NCBI GenBank assembly: GCA_031549865.1
Contig: JAVBPE010000018.1
Location: forward strand, 1 to 64,000
From: JAVBPE01 sp031549865
GTDB taxonomy: Bacteria > Bacillota_I > Bacilli_A > Acholeplasmatales > Anaeroplasmataceae
Direction of reading: 5' to 3'
Length of the DNA stretch: 64,000 bases
The notes below the pieces were generated by a model that was not told the DNA's origin, did not search any database, and worked only from the letters and a program-made list of their open reading frames with translations. This document shows positions 35,983-44,516 of the stretch, piece after piece. Each line of letters starts with the position of its first letter. The stretch's first letter is position 1. A program made the position numbers and the translations under genes.

Positions 35983-37656
35983 ATGAACAATGAAAAATAT
36001 GTAAAATTTCAAACAATTAAATTAAAAGACAGAACTTGGCCAGACAAAGAAATTCAAAATGCCCCAATATGGTGTAGTGTTGATTTACGTGATGGTAACC
36101 AAGCGCTCGTTACTCCTATGACTGTTGAAGAAAAAATTAAAATGTTCAAATTACTTGTTAAAATGGGTTTCAAACAAATTGAAGTTGGATTTCCATCTGC
36201 AAGTCAAATTGAATTTGATTTTATAAGAAAATTAATCGATGAAAACTTAGTGCCAGATGATGTTACATTACAAGTGTTAACTCAAGCGAGAACACATTTG
36301 ATTAATAGAACTTTTGAATCTTTAAAAGGTTTAAAGAAAGCTATCGTCCATATTTATAATTCAGTAAGTGTATTACAAAGAGACGTTGTATTTCATAAGT
36401 CAAAAGAAGAAATAAAGAAAATCGCCACTGATGGTGTAAAATTAGTACGTGATTTATCAGAAAACTTTGATGGTGAAATTCTATTAGAGTACTCTCCTGA
36501 ATCATTTACAGGTACAGAAGTTGAGTATGCTTTAGAAGTATGTGAAGCTGTACTTGATACTTGGGGAGCAGATGATAATAAAAAAGTTATTATTAATCTA
36601 CCTTCGACTGTTGAAATGGATTTAGCGAATGTCTATGCTGATCAAATTGAATACATGTGCCGTAATTTTACTAACCGTAATCGTGTAATTGTTTCTCTTC
36701 ACCCACATAATGATAGAGGATGCGGTATTGCTTGTGCTGAACTTGGCTTACTTGCAGGGGCAGACCGTGTTGAAGGAACACTATTTGGTAATGGGGAAAG
36801 AACAGGTAACGTTGATATTGTTGCGGTTGCTTTAAACATGTATGTTCATGGAGTGGATCCAAAATTAGATTTTTCTAATATGAATGAAATTAAAGATACA
36901 TATGAAGAAGTTACAAAAATACCTTTAACTGATCGTCATCCATATGCTGGTAAATTAGTATTTACAGCATTTAGTGGCTCACATCAAGATGCAATTAATA
37001 AAGGTATGAGTGAGTATGTCGGAAGAAAGAGTGAAGTATGGGCTATTCCATACTTACCAATAGATCCTGCTGACTTAGGACGTCAATATGAACCAATAGT
37101 GCGCATTAATTCTCAATCTGGTAAAGGTGGTATTGCCTTTGTCTTAGAACAAAATTACGGTTTTAAATTACCTAAAGCTATGCAAGCTGATTTTTCTAAT
37201 ATTATTCAGAAGATTAGTGAAGCAAAAGGGGAAATCACAACAGAAACTATCTATAATGAATATATAAAGAATTATGTAACTTTCTGCCCGCATTTAAAGT
37301 TTAAAAAGCATCAAGCGATTGATATTTCTGATCAAGGAATGGAATATGATCGTAATTTTATTATCAATTGTACGCTTAATGATAAAGAAATGATTTATTC
37401 AGGCTTTGGGGATGGACCAATTGAAGCTGTAGTAGATGCGGTTAATAAGAGTGGATTAGTTAATATTAATATTGTTGATTATATGGAGCATTCATTGTCT
37501 AAGGGTAGTGGTGCTGATGCCGCATGTTATATCGAAGTAGTTGATAATGATACGAATAAGCATTATTATGGATGTGGAATTGATAAGTCTATTATTGTTT
37601 CAACTATTAAAGCAATTTTTATAACTATTAATAAAATATTAGATACAAGAAATTAA
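35983..37656 (+). CDS. leuA: 2-isopropylmalate synthase, LeuA type 2
   Basis: First committed step of leucine synthesis: acetyl-CoA plus 2-oxoisovalerate. Length (557) and sequence are of the longer type 2 class, beginning with LKDRTWPDKEIQNAPIWCSVDLRDGNQAL. Catalytic and metal motifs are DLRDGN, SLHPHNDRG and GNGERTGN; the C-terminal third is the leucine-binding regulatory domain (GFGDGPIEAVVDAVN). No leuBCD or ilv genes are nearby. It has its own Leu T-box and GGAAG ribosome site. Confidence 0.94.
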   Translation: MNNEKYVKFQTIKLKDRTWPDKEIQNAPIWCSVDLRDGNQALVTPMTVEEKIKMFKLLVKMGFKQIEVGFPSASQIEFDFIRKLIDENLVPDDVTLQVLTQARTHLINRTFESLKGLKKAIVHIYNSVSVLQRDVVFHKSKEEIKKIATDGVKLVRDLSENFDGEILLEYSPESFTGTEVEYALEVCEAVLDTWGADDNKKVIINLPSTVEMDLANVYADQIEYMCRNFTNRNRVIVSLHPHNDRGCGIACAELGLLAGADRVEGTLFGNGERTGNVDIVAVALNMYVHGVDPKLDFSNMNEIKDTYEEVTKIPLTDRHPYAGKLVFTAFSGSHQDAINKGMSEYVGRKSEVWAIPYLPIDPADLGRQYEPIVRINSQSGKGGIAFVLEQNYGFKLPKAMQADFSNIIQKISEAKGEITTETIYNEYIKNYVTFCPHLKFKKHQAIDISDQGMEYDRNFIINCTLNDKEMIYSGFGDGPIEAVVDAVNKSGLVNINIVDYMEHSLSKGSGADAACYIEVVDNDTNKHYYGCGIDKSIIVSTIKAIFITINKILDTRN

Positions 37657-37699
37657 TTGACATATAACTTTTTAAAGAGTAATATATGTGTAGAAACGA

Positions 37700-37862
37700 A
37701 AAACTTCAGGGCAGGGTGTAATTCCCGACCGGCGGTAAAGTCCGCGAGCGCAAGCTGATTAGGTGTAATTCCTAAACCGACAGTAGAGTCTGGATGGAAG
37801 AAGAATTTTCTAATTTTTAGAATTCATCTTTTTTGTCCTCCAGTTTTGGAGGACTTTTTCGT
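37700..37862 (+). promoter_or_regulatory. FMN riboswitch (RFN element) with terminator
   Basis: Highly conserved FMN aptamer, with CTTCAGGGCAGGGTG at about 37704, GACCGGCGGTAAAGTCC, CCGACAGTAGAGTC and GGATGGAAGAAGAA. It is followed by the terminator GTCCTCCA (37835-37842)/TGGAGGAC (37847-37854) and Ts. When FMN binds, transcription should stop before ribU. The promoter probably lies close to the leuA end. Confidence 0.97.
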
Positions 37863-37881
37863 TTTAAGAAAGAGGAATAAG

Positions 37882-38496
37882 ATGAAAAAACAAAAATCAA
37901 TCAAAAGAATTTGCTATATCGCAATTCTAAGTGCTCTTGCTTCAGTACTTTATAATGTACCGAAGTTTTCACTACCATGGTTTCCATCATTTTTGGAAAT
38001 CAACTTCTCAATGCTTCCAATAATTATTGCGGCCTTTATGCTTGGACCAATTGATGGTAGTATTGCGGTAATTATTAGATGTATTATTAAATTTACTTTT
38101 TGGGGTTCAGGCACTCAAGGAGTAGGTGAAATATCGGATTTAATACTAGGTTTAGCCTGTGTATTAACATCTGGTTATGCTTACCGCATGTTAAAAGAAA
38201 AGAAACATAGCGATTTAATAAGTATTATTATAATGATTCTAACTTGGATAATTACCTCAATTATTTCCAATTGGCTAGTTGTAATCCCTTTATATGTTAA
38301 ATTATTATTTGATGGTAATATGGCTCCACTTGTTGGAATGTGTAGTATTATTAAAGGAATTAATCAAGATAACTTTATGGGAATGTATTTATTATACGCA
38401 GTAGTACCTTTTAATGCCCTTATTTCAATCTCGATTGGTTTAATTACTTATTTAGTAAATAAAAGAATTAAAGTTGTTTATAATCAATTCGAATAA
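37882..38496 (+). CDS. ribU: Riboflavin ECF transporter S component RibU
   Basis: Substrate-binding membrane subunit of an energy-coupling-factor transporter for riboflavin. About six TM helices in 204 residues; typical segments are AILSALASVLYNVPKF, LEINFSMLPIIIAAFMLGP and DLILGLACVLTSG. The start is the ATG at 37882 with AGAGGAATAAG upstream; a longer frame begins inside the terminator hairpin and is unlikely. The FMN riboswitch directly upstream confirms the substrate. The energising EcfA/A'/T subunits must be encoded elsewhere. Confidence 0.94.
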   Translation: MKKQKSIKRICYIAILSALASVLYNVPKFSLPWFPSFLEINFSMLPIIIAAFMLGPIDGSIAVIIRCIIKFTFWGSGTQGVGEISDLILGLACVLTSGYAYRMLKEKKHSDLISIIIMILTWIITSIISNWLVVIPLYVKLLFDGNMAPLVGMCSIIKGINQDNFMGMYLLYAVVPFNALISISIGLITYLVNKRIKVVYNQFE

Positions 38497-38528
38497 TAAT
38501 GGTATAATAGTATGAAGGATGTGATATT

Positions 38529-38993
38529 TTGTCTTTAAGAACAATAAAAAATAAATTTAGGCAACCTTTATACAAGGATGATTTAAAATATGTGTTATTA
38601 AATGGAATAGTAGCGATGATATTTGTCTCAATCGCTATGGGGATAGTTGAAGCTTTTTTAGCAAAAATAAATTTTCCATTTAGTATTTGTGTATATTTAA
38701 TCGGATTTTTAATAGGTAGACAAATAAGTAAGCATTATTATACTTATCATATTTGGTATCCAACTTTAGCTGTAATATTTACTATTATAGGATATATAAT
38801 TTTTAATGCCGCTTTTATAGGTGTTATAATTGGTAATTTTAATTATGTTATAAAATATATCTTTAGTTTAGATTTTTTGATTTATACATTAACCTCAATT
38901 AATCCTATAAATGGTATAAATTCATTTTTGAATTTATTAGTTTTAGCTTTAACAGTGGTAACATCTTTTAGAATTGCTAGTAGAAGACGCTAA
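38529..38993 (+). CDS. Hypothetical small integral membrane protein
   Basis: A 154-residue protein with four or five TM helices and a basic C-terminal RRR, family not recognised. The TTG start at 38529 has AAGGA nine bases upstream. It follows ribU by 32 bases, with a TATAAT-like sequence in the gap, so it may share the FMN-controlled transcript or have its own promoter. Whether it takes part in flavin transport is unknown. Confidence 0.65.
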   Translation: MSLRTIKNKFRQPLYKDDLKYVLLNGIVAMIFVSIAMGIVEAFLAKINFPFSICVYLIGFLIGRQISKHYYTYHIWYPTLAVIFTIIGYIIFNAAFIGVIIGNFNYVIKYIFSLDFLIYTLTSINPINGINSFLNLLVLALTVVTSFRIASRRR

Positions 38994-39003
38994 AACGTTT
39001 TCA
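38990..39003 (+). promoter_or_regulatory. Candidate CcpA (cre-like) site upstream of eno
   Basis: CTAAAACGTTTTCA matches the cre consensus TGAAARCGYTTTCA at 12 of 14 positions and lies about 16 bases upstream of the eno -35 box. It overlaps the stop codon of the 38529 gene. A site at this place could activate eno; chance is not excluded in such A/T-rich DNA. Confidence 0.35.
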
Positions 39004-39018
39004 AATAATGTAAATGAT

Positions 39019-39046
39019 TTGTTTTTTATGTTATTTATAGTATAAT
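39019..39046 (+). promoter_or_regulatory. Promoter of eno
   Basis: TTGTTT (39019-39024), a 16-base spacer and TATAAT (39041-39046). Confidence 0.6.
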
Positions 39047-39089
39047 ATTTATGGTAAAAAACAATAATAAATCAAGGAGATATAATCTT

Positions 39090-40397
39090 ATGCCAATAAT
39101 TACTGACGTATACGCACGCGAAGTATTAGATTCACGTGGAAATCCAACTGTAGAAGTTGAAGTTACAACTGAAAGTGGTGCATTTGGACGCGCATTAGTG
39201 CCATCTGGAGCATCAACTGGAGAATATGAAGCTGTTGAATTACGTGATGGAGATAAATCACGTTTCTTAGGAAAAGGAACATTAAAAGCTGTTTCTAACG
39301 TAAATGATATAATCGCCCCAAAAGTAGTAGGAATGGATTGCCGCTTACAAACTGCAATCGACTACTTAATGATCGATTTAGATGGAACTGACAATAAAGG
39401 AAAATTAGGAGCAAACGCAATTTTAGGTGTATCTATTGCTTGTGCAAGAGCTGCATCTAACTATTTAGGAACTCCACTTTATAACTATTTTGGTGGATTT
39501 AACGCAAGACAATTACCATTACCAATGATGAACATTTTAAATGGTGGTGCTCATGCTGATTTCTGTATTGATTTCCAAGAAATCATGATCTTACCTATTG
39601 GTGCAACTTCAGTTAAAGAAGCTGTAAGAATGGGTGCAGAAGTATTCCATAACTTAAAAACAATTTTAAAGAAAAATGGCTATAACACAGCTGTAGGTGA
39701 TGAAGGTGGATATGCACCTAAATTATCTTCTAATACTGAAGCATTTGAAAGAGTTGTAGAAGCTATCAAAGCTGCAGGTTATGTTCCTGGTAAAGATATT
39801 TGCTTAGGTATCGACGTTGCAGCATCTGAATTCTTTGATGAAGCAACAGGTAAATATACATTAAAAGCTGACAAAGGTGAATTCACTTCAAAAGAAATGG
39901 TAGACAACTACTATGTACCTTTATGTGAAAAATTCCCAATCATCACTATTGAAGATGGTCTTGATGAAAATGACTGGGATGGATGGAAATATTTAACTGA
40001 AAAGTTAGGCGATAAAATCCAATTAGTTGGTGATGATTTATTCGTTACTAATACTAAACGTTTAAAGAAAGGTATCGACATGGGAGTAGCTAACGCTATC
40101 TTAATTAAAGTAAACCAAATTGGTACTTTAACTGAAACTTTCGAAGCTATTGAAATGGCTAAACGTGCTGGATATACAGCTGTAGTTTCTCACCGTTCTG
40201 GTGAAACTGAAGATACAACAATCGCTGATATCGTTGTTGGTACAAATGCTGGTCAAATTAAGACTGGTTCAGCTTCTCGTACAGACAGAGTTGCTAAATA
40301 CAACCAATTATTCCGTATCGAAGATGAATTAAATGGACGTGGTTCATTTGAAGTATCTAAGTTTGAAGGTAAAGCATCACTTTACTGTATAAAGTAA
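39090..40397 (+). CDS. eno: Enolase
   Basis: Converts 2-phosphoglycerate to phosphoenolpyruvate. 435 residues. It begins ITDVYAREVLDSRGNPTVEVE and contains the catalytic loop SGASTGEYEAVELRDGD, metal ligands in GIDVAASEF, ITIEDGLDENDW and LVGDDLF, the base VNQIGTLTE, and SHRSGETEDTTIAD. The start is the ATG at 39090 after AAGGAG; the frame extends upstream to 39051 without support. The codon use (more C-ending, optimal codons) is that of a highly expressed gene. Confidence 0.98.
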   Translation: MPIITDVYAREVLDSRGNPTVEVEVTTESGAFGRALVPSGASTGEYEAVELRDGDKSRFLGKGTLKAVSNVNDIIAPKVVGMDCRLQTAIDYLMIDLDGTDNKGKLGANAILGVSIACARAASNYLGTPLYNYFGGFNARQLPLPMMNILNGGAHADFCIDFQEIMILPIGATSVKEAVRMGAEVFHNLKTILKKNGYNTAVGDEGGYAPKLSSNTEAFERVVEAIKAAGYVPGKDICLGIDVAASEFFDEATGKYTLKADKGEFTSKEMVDNYYVPLCEKFPIITIEDGLDENDWDGWKYLTEKLGDKIQLVGDDLFVTNTKRLKKGIDMGVANAILIKVNQIGTLTETFEAIEMAKRAGYTAVVSHRSGETEDTTIADIVVGTNAGQIKTGSASRTDRVAKYNQLFRIEDELNGRGSFEVSKFEGKASLYCIK

Positions 40398-40408
40398 TAA
40401 AACGAATT

Positions 40409-40440
40409 GAAGGGGAGTTCAAAACTACCCTTCTTATTTT
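40409..40440 (+). terminator. Terminator after eno
   Basis: GAAGGG(G)AGTT pairs with AACT(A)CCCTTC, followed by TTATTTTTTT. Confidence 0.8.
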
Positions 40441-40453
40441 TTTAAAAAACATC

Positions 40454-40482
40454 TTGCATTCAGATGCATCAGATGATATAAT
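40454..40482 (+). promoter_or_regulatory. Promoter of secG
   Basis: TTGCAT (40454-40459), a 17-base spacer and TATAAT (40477-40482). Confidence 0.6.
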
Positions 40483-40539
40483 AACCCTAGTGATTATTTC
40501 ACAAAGATTATATTTTATAAATAATATGGAGGTAAACTC

Positions 40540-40764
40540 ATGCAAGTTATAGATTATTTTATTTTAATAGTAGCAATTCTTTTAATAGTTATTGTAATGT
40601 TACAAAACTCAAAAGATGATATAAATGATGCTTTTAATGGTGGTAAATCTGAATTATTCAAAAACCAAAAAACACGTGGTTTAGAATTATTCTTCCAAAG
40701 AGGAACTATTATTTTAGGCGTAGTATTCTTCGTTTTGGTTGTTGTTGCAGGCGCAATTAGATAG
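40540..40764 (+). CDS. secG: Preprotein translocase subunit SecG
   Basis: Small subunit of the SecYEG channel. 74 residues with two TM helices (about 5-22 and 54-72) around the conserved segment MLQNSKDDINDAFNGG. GGAGG precedes the ATG. In Bacillus it lies just upstream of rnr and smpB, as here, which supports the call. Confidence 0.95.
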   Translation: MQVIDYFILIVAILLIVIVMLQNSKDDINDAFNGGKSELFKNQKTRGLELFFQRGTIILGVVFFVLVVVAGAIR

Positions 40765-40772
40765 TAATTATA

Positions 40773-40801
40773 AGAGATTTCTACTGAAGTCTCTTTTTTT
40801 T
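40773..40801 (+). terminator. Terminator after secG
   Basis: AGAGATTTC (40773-40781) pairs with GAAGTCTCT (40786-40794), including one G-U pair, followed by eight T residues. Readthrough would supply rnr and smpB. Confidence 0.75.
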
Positions 40802-40825
40802 CTCAAATGAAAGGTAGGTGGGAAT

Positions 40826-42919
40826 ATGAAGGATAGAATTTTAAAAATGATGGAAAGTGTTACAAGTTTTCAAGCACTTTCTAAAAAATTGAATATATCA
40901 AAAGCTAATTTAAAAGATCAAATGAATGAACTTGTAAAAGAGAATAAAGTTTATTTAGATAATGAAACAGGCTTTTATTATTTAGTAAAAACGGGAACGA
41001 TCATTATGAATACTAAAGGATTTGGCTTTATTAAAACTGATACTATAGATGAAGATGATTATTATGTTCCTGACTATGAACTTAATGATATATATGATGG
41101 GGACTTGGTAACTTTTTATGTAGAAAAAGGATATCATGAAAAACCATTTGCCAAAATTGTAAAAGTTATAAAAAGAGGTCATGAAAAGATTATTGGCCAA
41201 ATTATAATAAAAAGAGTAAAAGGTGATCCTAAGTATTACATCTTAAGTAATGATAATAAATTCAATGTAAAAGCCCGAGTTAAGATTAAAGACTTAGGGA
41301 ATGCCGTAGAAGGTACAGTCGTTATTGGAACTTTAAAATATTTAAAAAATAGTTTAGAAGCCTCAATAGACCAAGTTTTAGGTCATATTGATGATCCAGG
41401 TATGGATATTTCTTTAATCGCTTTAAAATACGGTTTTGAAGCAAAATTTAGTGATGATGTAATGGCTGAAGTAGATAAAGTAAATACAGAAGTATTAGAA
41501 TCTGAACTTAAAAATAGGGTTGACTTTACTAATAAAACTATTATTACTATTGATGGTGATGATTCAAAGGATTTTGATGATGCTGTAAGCTTAAAATTAT
41601 TAGATAACGGTAATTATGAACTTGGAGTATATATTGCAGATGTGAGCCATTATGTTAAGTTTGATAGTGAACTTGATATGGAGGCTAAAAAAAGAGGTAC
41701 TTCAGTTTATCTAGCCTCAACTGTAATTCCAATGCTACCACATAAATTATCAAATGGGATCTGTTCACTTAATGAAGATGTTATAAGACTTGTCTTAGCC
41801 TGTACAATGGAAATAGATTTAAAAGGTAATTTAAAAAGTTATGACATTAAAGAAGGCTATATTAAATCTAAGCACCGTATGACTTATAATAAGGTTAATC
41901 AAATCTTAAAAGGTAATACGACCTTAATAGAAGAATATAACGATATCTATGATATGATTTTAAAAATGAATGATTTAGCGCATATTATAAGACGTCGCCG
42001 TGAGAAAAAAGGCGGAATTGAATTTGAAGTTGCTGAATATAAAATTGATTTAAATACTGATGGTTCTCCAAAAGAAATCAAAATCAGAACTAGAGGAGAC
42101 GCAGAAATGCTTATTGAGGATTTCATGCTTCAAGCTAATGAAACAGTTTCATATCATTTATCAATTATGGAACTACCTTGTGTTTACCGTGTCCATGAAA
42201 AACCTGACCAAGAAAAACTGCGTAATGTATTTACCTTATTAAGTAATTTAGGCTATACGAATAAGGTTAGTCAAAATGATATTCATCCAAAAGTTATCCA
42301 AGAAGCCCTAAAGAGTATTGAAGATGAAACAAATAGTTTTATCGCAAACCAAATGTTACTACGCGCTATGATGAAGGCTAAGTATACAACACAAAATTTA
42401 GGACATTATGGCTTATCTATGCAATATTACTCTCATTTCACTTCGCCTATAAGAAGATACCCCGATTTAATATTACATCGTATTATTAAAGAATGCTTAC
42501 TACATCCAACTAAATTAAATCAACGTTTAAATTATTATAATGAAAACTTAGAATTAATCTGCGTATCAAATTCAATAAGTGAAAGAAAAGCTATTGAATG
42601 CGAACGTGAAGTTAATGATATGTTATTTGCGTGGTATATGCAGTCTCATATTAATGAAACATATGAAGGTATGATTTCATCTGTTTTATCATTTGGAATG
42701 TTTGTATCACTTAATAATGGAGTAGAAGGTTTAATTCATATTAGAAATTTAGATGGCTATTTTGTCTTTGATGAAAAGAATTTGACATTAACTAATGGGA
42801 CTAAGACATATAAATTAGGAGATAAGATAAAAATAGTTGTCACAGCTTCAAACAGAAATACTAGACAAATTGATTTCTTATTAGAAGAAGATTATAATAA
42901 GTTATATGGGGTGAATTAA
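40826..42919 (+). CDS. rnr: Ribonuclease R
   Basis: Processive 3'-5' exoribonuclease (RNB family) of 697 residues that degrades structured RNA and works with tmRNA. Winged helix at the N-terminus, cold-shock domains near residues 55-200, the RNB catalytic centre (DGDDSKDFDDAVSL with four Asp) and a C-terminal S1 domain (YEGMISSVLSFGMFV). GGTAGGTGGG precedes the ATG. It abuts smpB with no gap, so both quality-control factors are co-expressed with neighbouring ssrA. Confidence 0.97.
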   Translation: MKDRILKMMESVTSFQALSKKLNISKANLKDQMNELVKENKVYLDNETGFYYLVKTGTIIMNTKGFGFIKTDTIDEDDYYVPDYELNDIYDGDLVTFYVEKGYHEKPFAKIVKVIKRGHEKIIGQIIIKRVKGDPKYYILSNDNKFNVKARVKIKDLGNAVEGTVVIGTLKYLKNSLEASIDQVLGHIDDPGMDISLIALKYGFEAKFSDDVMAEVDKVNTEVLESELKNRVDFTNKTIITIDGDDSKDFDDAVSLKLLDNGNYELGVYIADVSHYVKFDSELDMEAKKRGTSVYLASTVIPMLPHKLSNGICSLNEDVIRLVLACTMEIDLKGNLKSYDIKEGYIKSKHRMTYNKVNQILKGNTTLIEEYNDIYDMILKMNDLAHIIRRRREKKGGIEFEVAEYKIDLNTDGSPKEIKIRTRGDAEMLIEDFMLQANETVSYHLSIMELPCVYRVHEKPDQEKLRNVFTLLSNLGYTNKVSQNDIHPKVIQEALKSIEDETNSFIANQMLLRAMMKAKYTTQNLGHYGLSMQYYSHFTSPIRRYPDLILHRIIKECLLHPTKLNQRLNYYNENLELICVSNSISERKAIECEREVNDMLFAWYMQSHINETYEGMISSVLSFGMFVSLNNGVEGLIHIRNLDGYFVFDEKNLTLTNGTKTYKLGDKIKIVVTASNRNTRQIDFLLEEDYNKLYGVN

Positions 42920-43372
42920 ATGAAGATAGTAGCCACAAATAGAAAAGCCTCATTTGAATATTTCTTTTTAGAAACATATGAAGCAGGTATTAAACTAACT
43001 GGTACAGAAATAAAATCTGTAAGAGCAGGAAAACTTAATATTAATGATGCCTATGTCATAATTAGAAATGGAGTTCCATATATTTTAAATATGCATATTG
43101 CGAAATATGAAAAAGGAAATATCTTCAATCATGATGAAACAAGAAGTAGAGAACTTTTACTTCATAAACATCAAATAATAAAACTTGCAACAAAAGTAAA
43201 ACTAGAAGGTTTGGCTTTAGTCGCAACAAAAGTCTACTTTAAAGATGCCTTACTAAAAATAGAAGTAGCTTTATCTAAAGGTAAAAAACTAGAGGATAAA
43301 AGAGAAACAATAAAAGAACGCGATAATAAGCGTGAAATACAAAAAGCAATAAAAATAAAAAATCAATATTAA
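42920..43372 (+). CDS. smpB: SsrA-binding protein SmpB
   Basis: Binds tmRNA and carries it to stalled ribosomes. 150 residues; canonical ATNRKASFEYFFLETYEAGI at the start, LTGTEIKSVR, and the basic C-terminal tail (GKKLEDKRETIKERDNKREI) that enters the mRNA channel. It starts at the base after the rnr stop, with TGGGGTGA inside the rnr end as its ribosome site. The tmRNA gene is 28 bases downstream. Confidence 0.97.
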   Translation: MKIVATNRKASFEYFFLETYEAGIKLTGTEIKSVRAGKLNINDAYVIIRNGVPYILNMHIAKYEKGNIFNHDETRSRELLLHKHQIIKLATKVKLEGLALVATKVYFKDALLKIEVALSKGKKLEDKRETIKERDNKREIQKAIKIKNQY

Positions 43373-43381
43373 TTATATCTA

Positions 43382-43390
43382 TGGTATAAT
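43382..43390 (+). promoter_or_regulatory. Extended -10 promoter of ssrA
   Basis: TGG followed by TATAAT (43385-43390), 10 bases before the predicted 5' end of tmRNA. No good -35 box is present, which suits an extended -10 promoter. Confidence 0.5.
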
Positions 43391-43400
43391 TAATATACAT

Positions 43401-43779
43401 GGGCTAGTTATGGATTCGCCGTGGTTGATAAAACTTTATAAGCACGTCATGGTTGCGCATGTAAAAACGCCGAGGTTAAAATAACCGCAAAAACAAATTT
43501 ATTTGCACGTTCTAATAATATGAACGTTGCATACGCTTGCTAATTTAAATAACGTAAGCTCTCAAATATAAGCTTTCCTATGGCTTATATCTTGGGATCA
43601 CTATAATAGGATATATTTAGTTCGTGCCACCTTAACGAACTAAATGAAAACAATAAGGTTAGCTATAATCTAGTATGCTTTTCTACAAGATTATAGTGAA
43701 TTTAAATGAAAAGCTAAACGTGTAGAAAGTAAAGCCTAGTTGGCTGCGTACGGGAGTTCGAGTCTCCCCTGGTCCACCA
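43401..43779 (+). ncRNA. ssrA: tmRNA (transfer-messenger RNA)
   Basis: The 5' end GGGCTAG pairs with CTGGTCC at the 3' end (two G-U pairs) to form the acceptor stem; the gene encodes the terminal CCA. The T-arm GGGAGTTCGAGTCTCCC confirms the tRNA-like domain. The tag frame can be read from GCA at 43487 to TAA at 43541: AKTNLFARSNNMNVAYAC. That ending is unusual, since most tags end in Ala-Ala or a similar hydrophobic pair. Pseudoknot stems follow the tag. It is adjacent to smpB, and its 3' end is the likely insertion site of the element that follows. Confidence 0.95.
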
Positions 43780-43791
43780 AATAGAAAGCAT

Positions 43792-43831
43792 AGGTTTGAT
43801 ACAATTTAACGAATTGTATTAAACCTTTTTC
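43792..43831 (+). terminator. Terminator after ssrA
   Basis: AGGTTTGATACAATT (43792-43806) pairs with AATTGTATTAAACCT (43812-43826) with one mismatch, followed by T residues. Confidence 0.85.
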
Positions 43832-44150
43832 TTTGCTTTTTTAACCAAATATAGCCGCTTTTAAGCAAAATAACCTGCTTAGAGCGGCTTTTATTTGTTT
43901 TATAGAAGTATTGCTGAACGGAAAATAATATGTAGTTTGATGCTGCTTTTAATCATTTAACGATTACAGGCGAAAAATCAACTATTTAACGATTACCTGC
44001 TAGGGGTGCGTAAAAAAAGTTAAATAATTTTTTAAGCCACTTTAGACAGAATTTTCTCAATAAACAACTGTTTTGGCTACTCTAAATTGGATAAAAAGTT
44101 CATTTAATATAAAGTTTCTCAAATCGCCCTTTTTGCAACTCTTAGTTGAT
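43832..44150. other. Non-coding junction after ssrA: hairpin and 13-bp direct repeats
   Basis: No convincing gene. AGCCGCT (43853-43859) pairs with AGCGGCT (43883-43889), with an inner AAGC/GCTT, and a T-rich tail, so it is a second terminator-like hairpin. ATTTAACGATTAC occurs at 43955-43967 and again at 43984-43996. This lies at the presumed left border of an element inserted at the tmRNA gene, where integrase arm sites could be. The rest is unremarkable A/T-rich sequence. Confidence 0.5.
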
Positions 44151-44178
44151 TTGACATAGAAATTATTAGTGATAGAAT
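44151..44178 (+). promoter_or_regulatory. Promoter of the 44231 small gene
   Basis: TTGACA (44151-44156), a 16-base spacer and TAGAAT (44173-44178). Confidence 0.6.
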
Positions 44179-44230
44179 TAAAGTGAATTTGCAGAGCTCG
44201 CTAATGATATTCGGAAAGATGGTGATGTTG

Positions 44231-44386
44231 ATGAACTTAACTAATGAAGAAACTAAAACACTTCTTGCAATATTAAAAACAGAAATTGTCGAAGTTGAAG
44301 ACCTAATTAAAAATGCAGATGTTGCAGATAAAGCTGAACTAGAAAAGCATTTAGTAATTGTGAAATCTATTAGTAAAAAAATATAA
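44231..44386 (+). CDS. Small hypothetical protein (51 aa)
   Basis: A very small, mostly helical, acidic protein (LTNEETKTLLAILKTEIVEVE and so on), family not known to me. The start at 44231 is one of several clustered ATG codons (44216 and 44222 are alternatives); GGTGATG lies just upstream. It has its own promoter and terminator, so it is a separate unit ahead of the restriction-modification operon. It could be an antirestriction, regulatory or antitoxin-like protein, but nothing in the sequence proves this. Confidence 0.5.
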   Translation: MNLTNEETKTLLAILKTEIVEVEDLIKNADVADKAELEKHLVIVKSISKKI

Positions 44387-44393
44387 TCTTTTT

Positions 44394-44421
44394 CTCCAAG
44401 ACCATTGTTTTGGAGTTTTTT
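44394..44421 (+). terminator. Terminator after the 44231 gene
   Basis: CTCCAA (44394-44399) pairs with TTGGAG (44410-44415), followed by six T residues. Confidence 0.75.
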
Positions 44422-44462
44422 ATTAAATTTTAAAAATAATCATATAAAATAGTGTTTTAGTA

Positions 44463-44491
44463 TTGACATACCAAATTTATTGTGATATAAT
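44463..44491 (+). promoter_or_regulatory. Consensus promoter of the type I R-M operon
   Basis: Perfect TTGACA (44463-44468), a 17-base spacer and perfect TATAAT (44486-44491), 26 bases before the first ATG. Confidence 0.85.
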
Positions 44492-44516
44492 ACAATTACG
44501 ATGGAGGTATACCAAA

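Noticed and set aside
39051..39089. N-terminal extension of enolase
   Set aside because: Enolases begin with the strand encoded right after 39090, and AAGGAG precedes that ATG; the extension starts only five bases after the -10 box.
43401..43779. An ordinary tRNA gene at the element border
   Set aside because: The T-arm and CCA end look tRNA-like, but the pairing 5' end lies about 370 bases upstream with a tag frame between, so this is tmRNA; I saw no true tRNA genes in the window.
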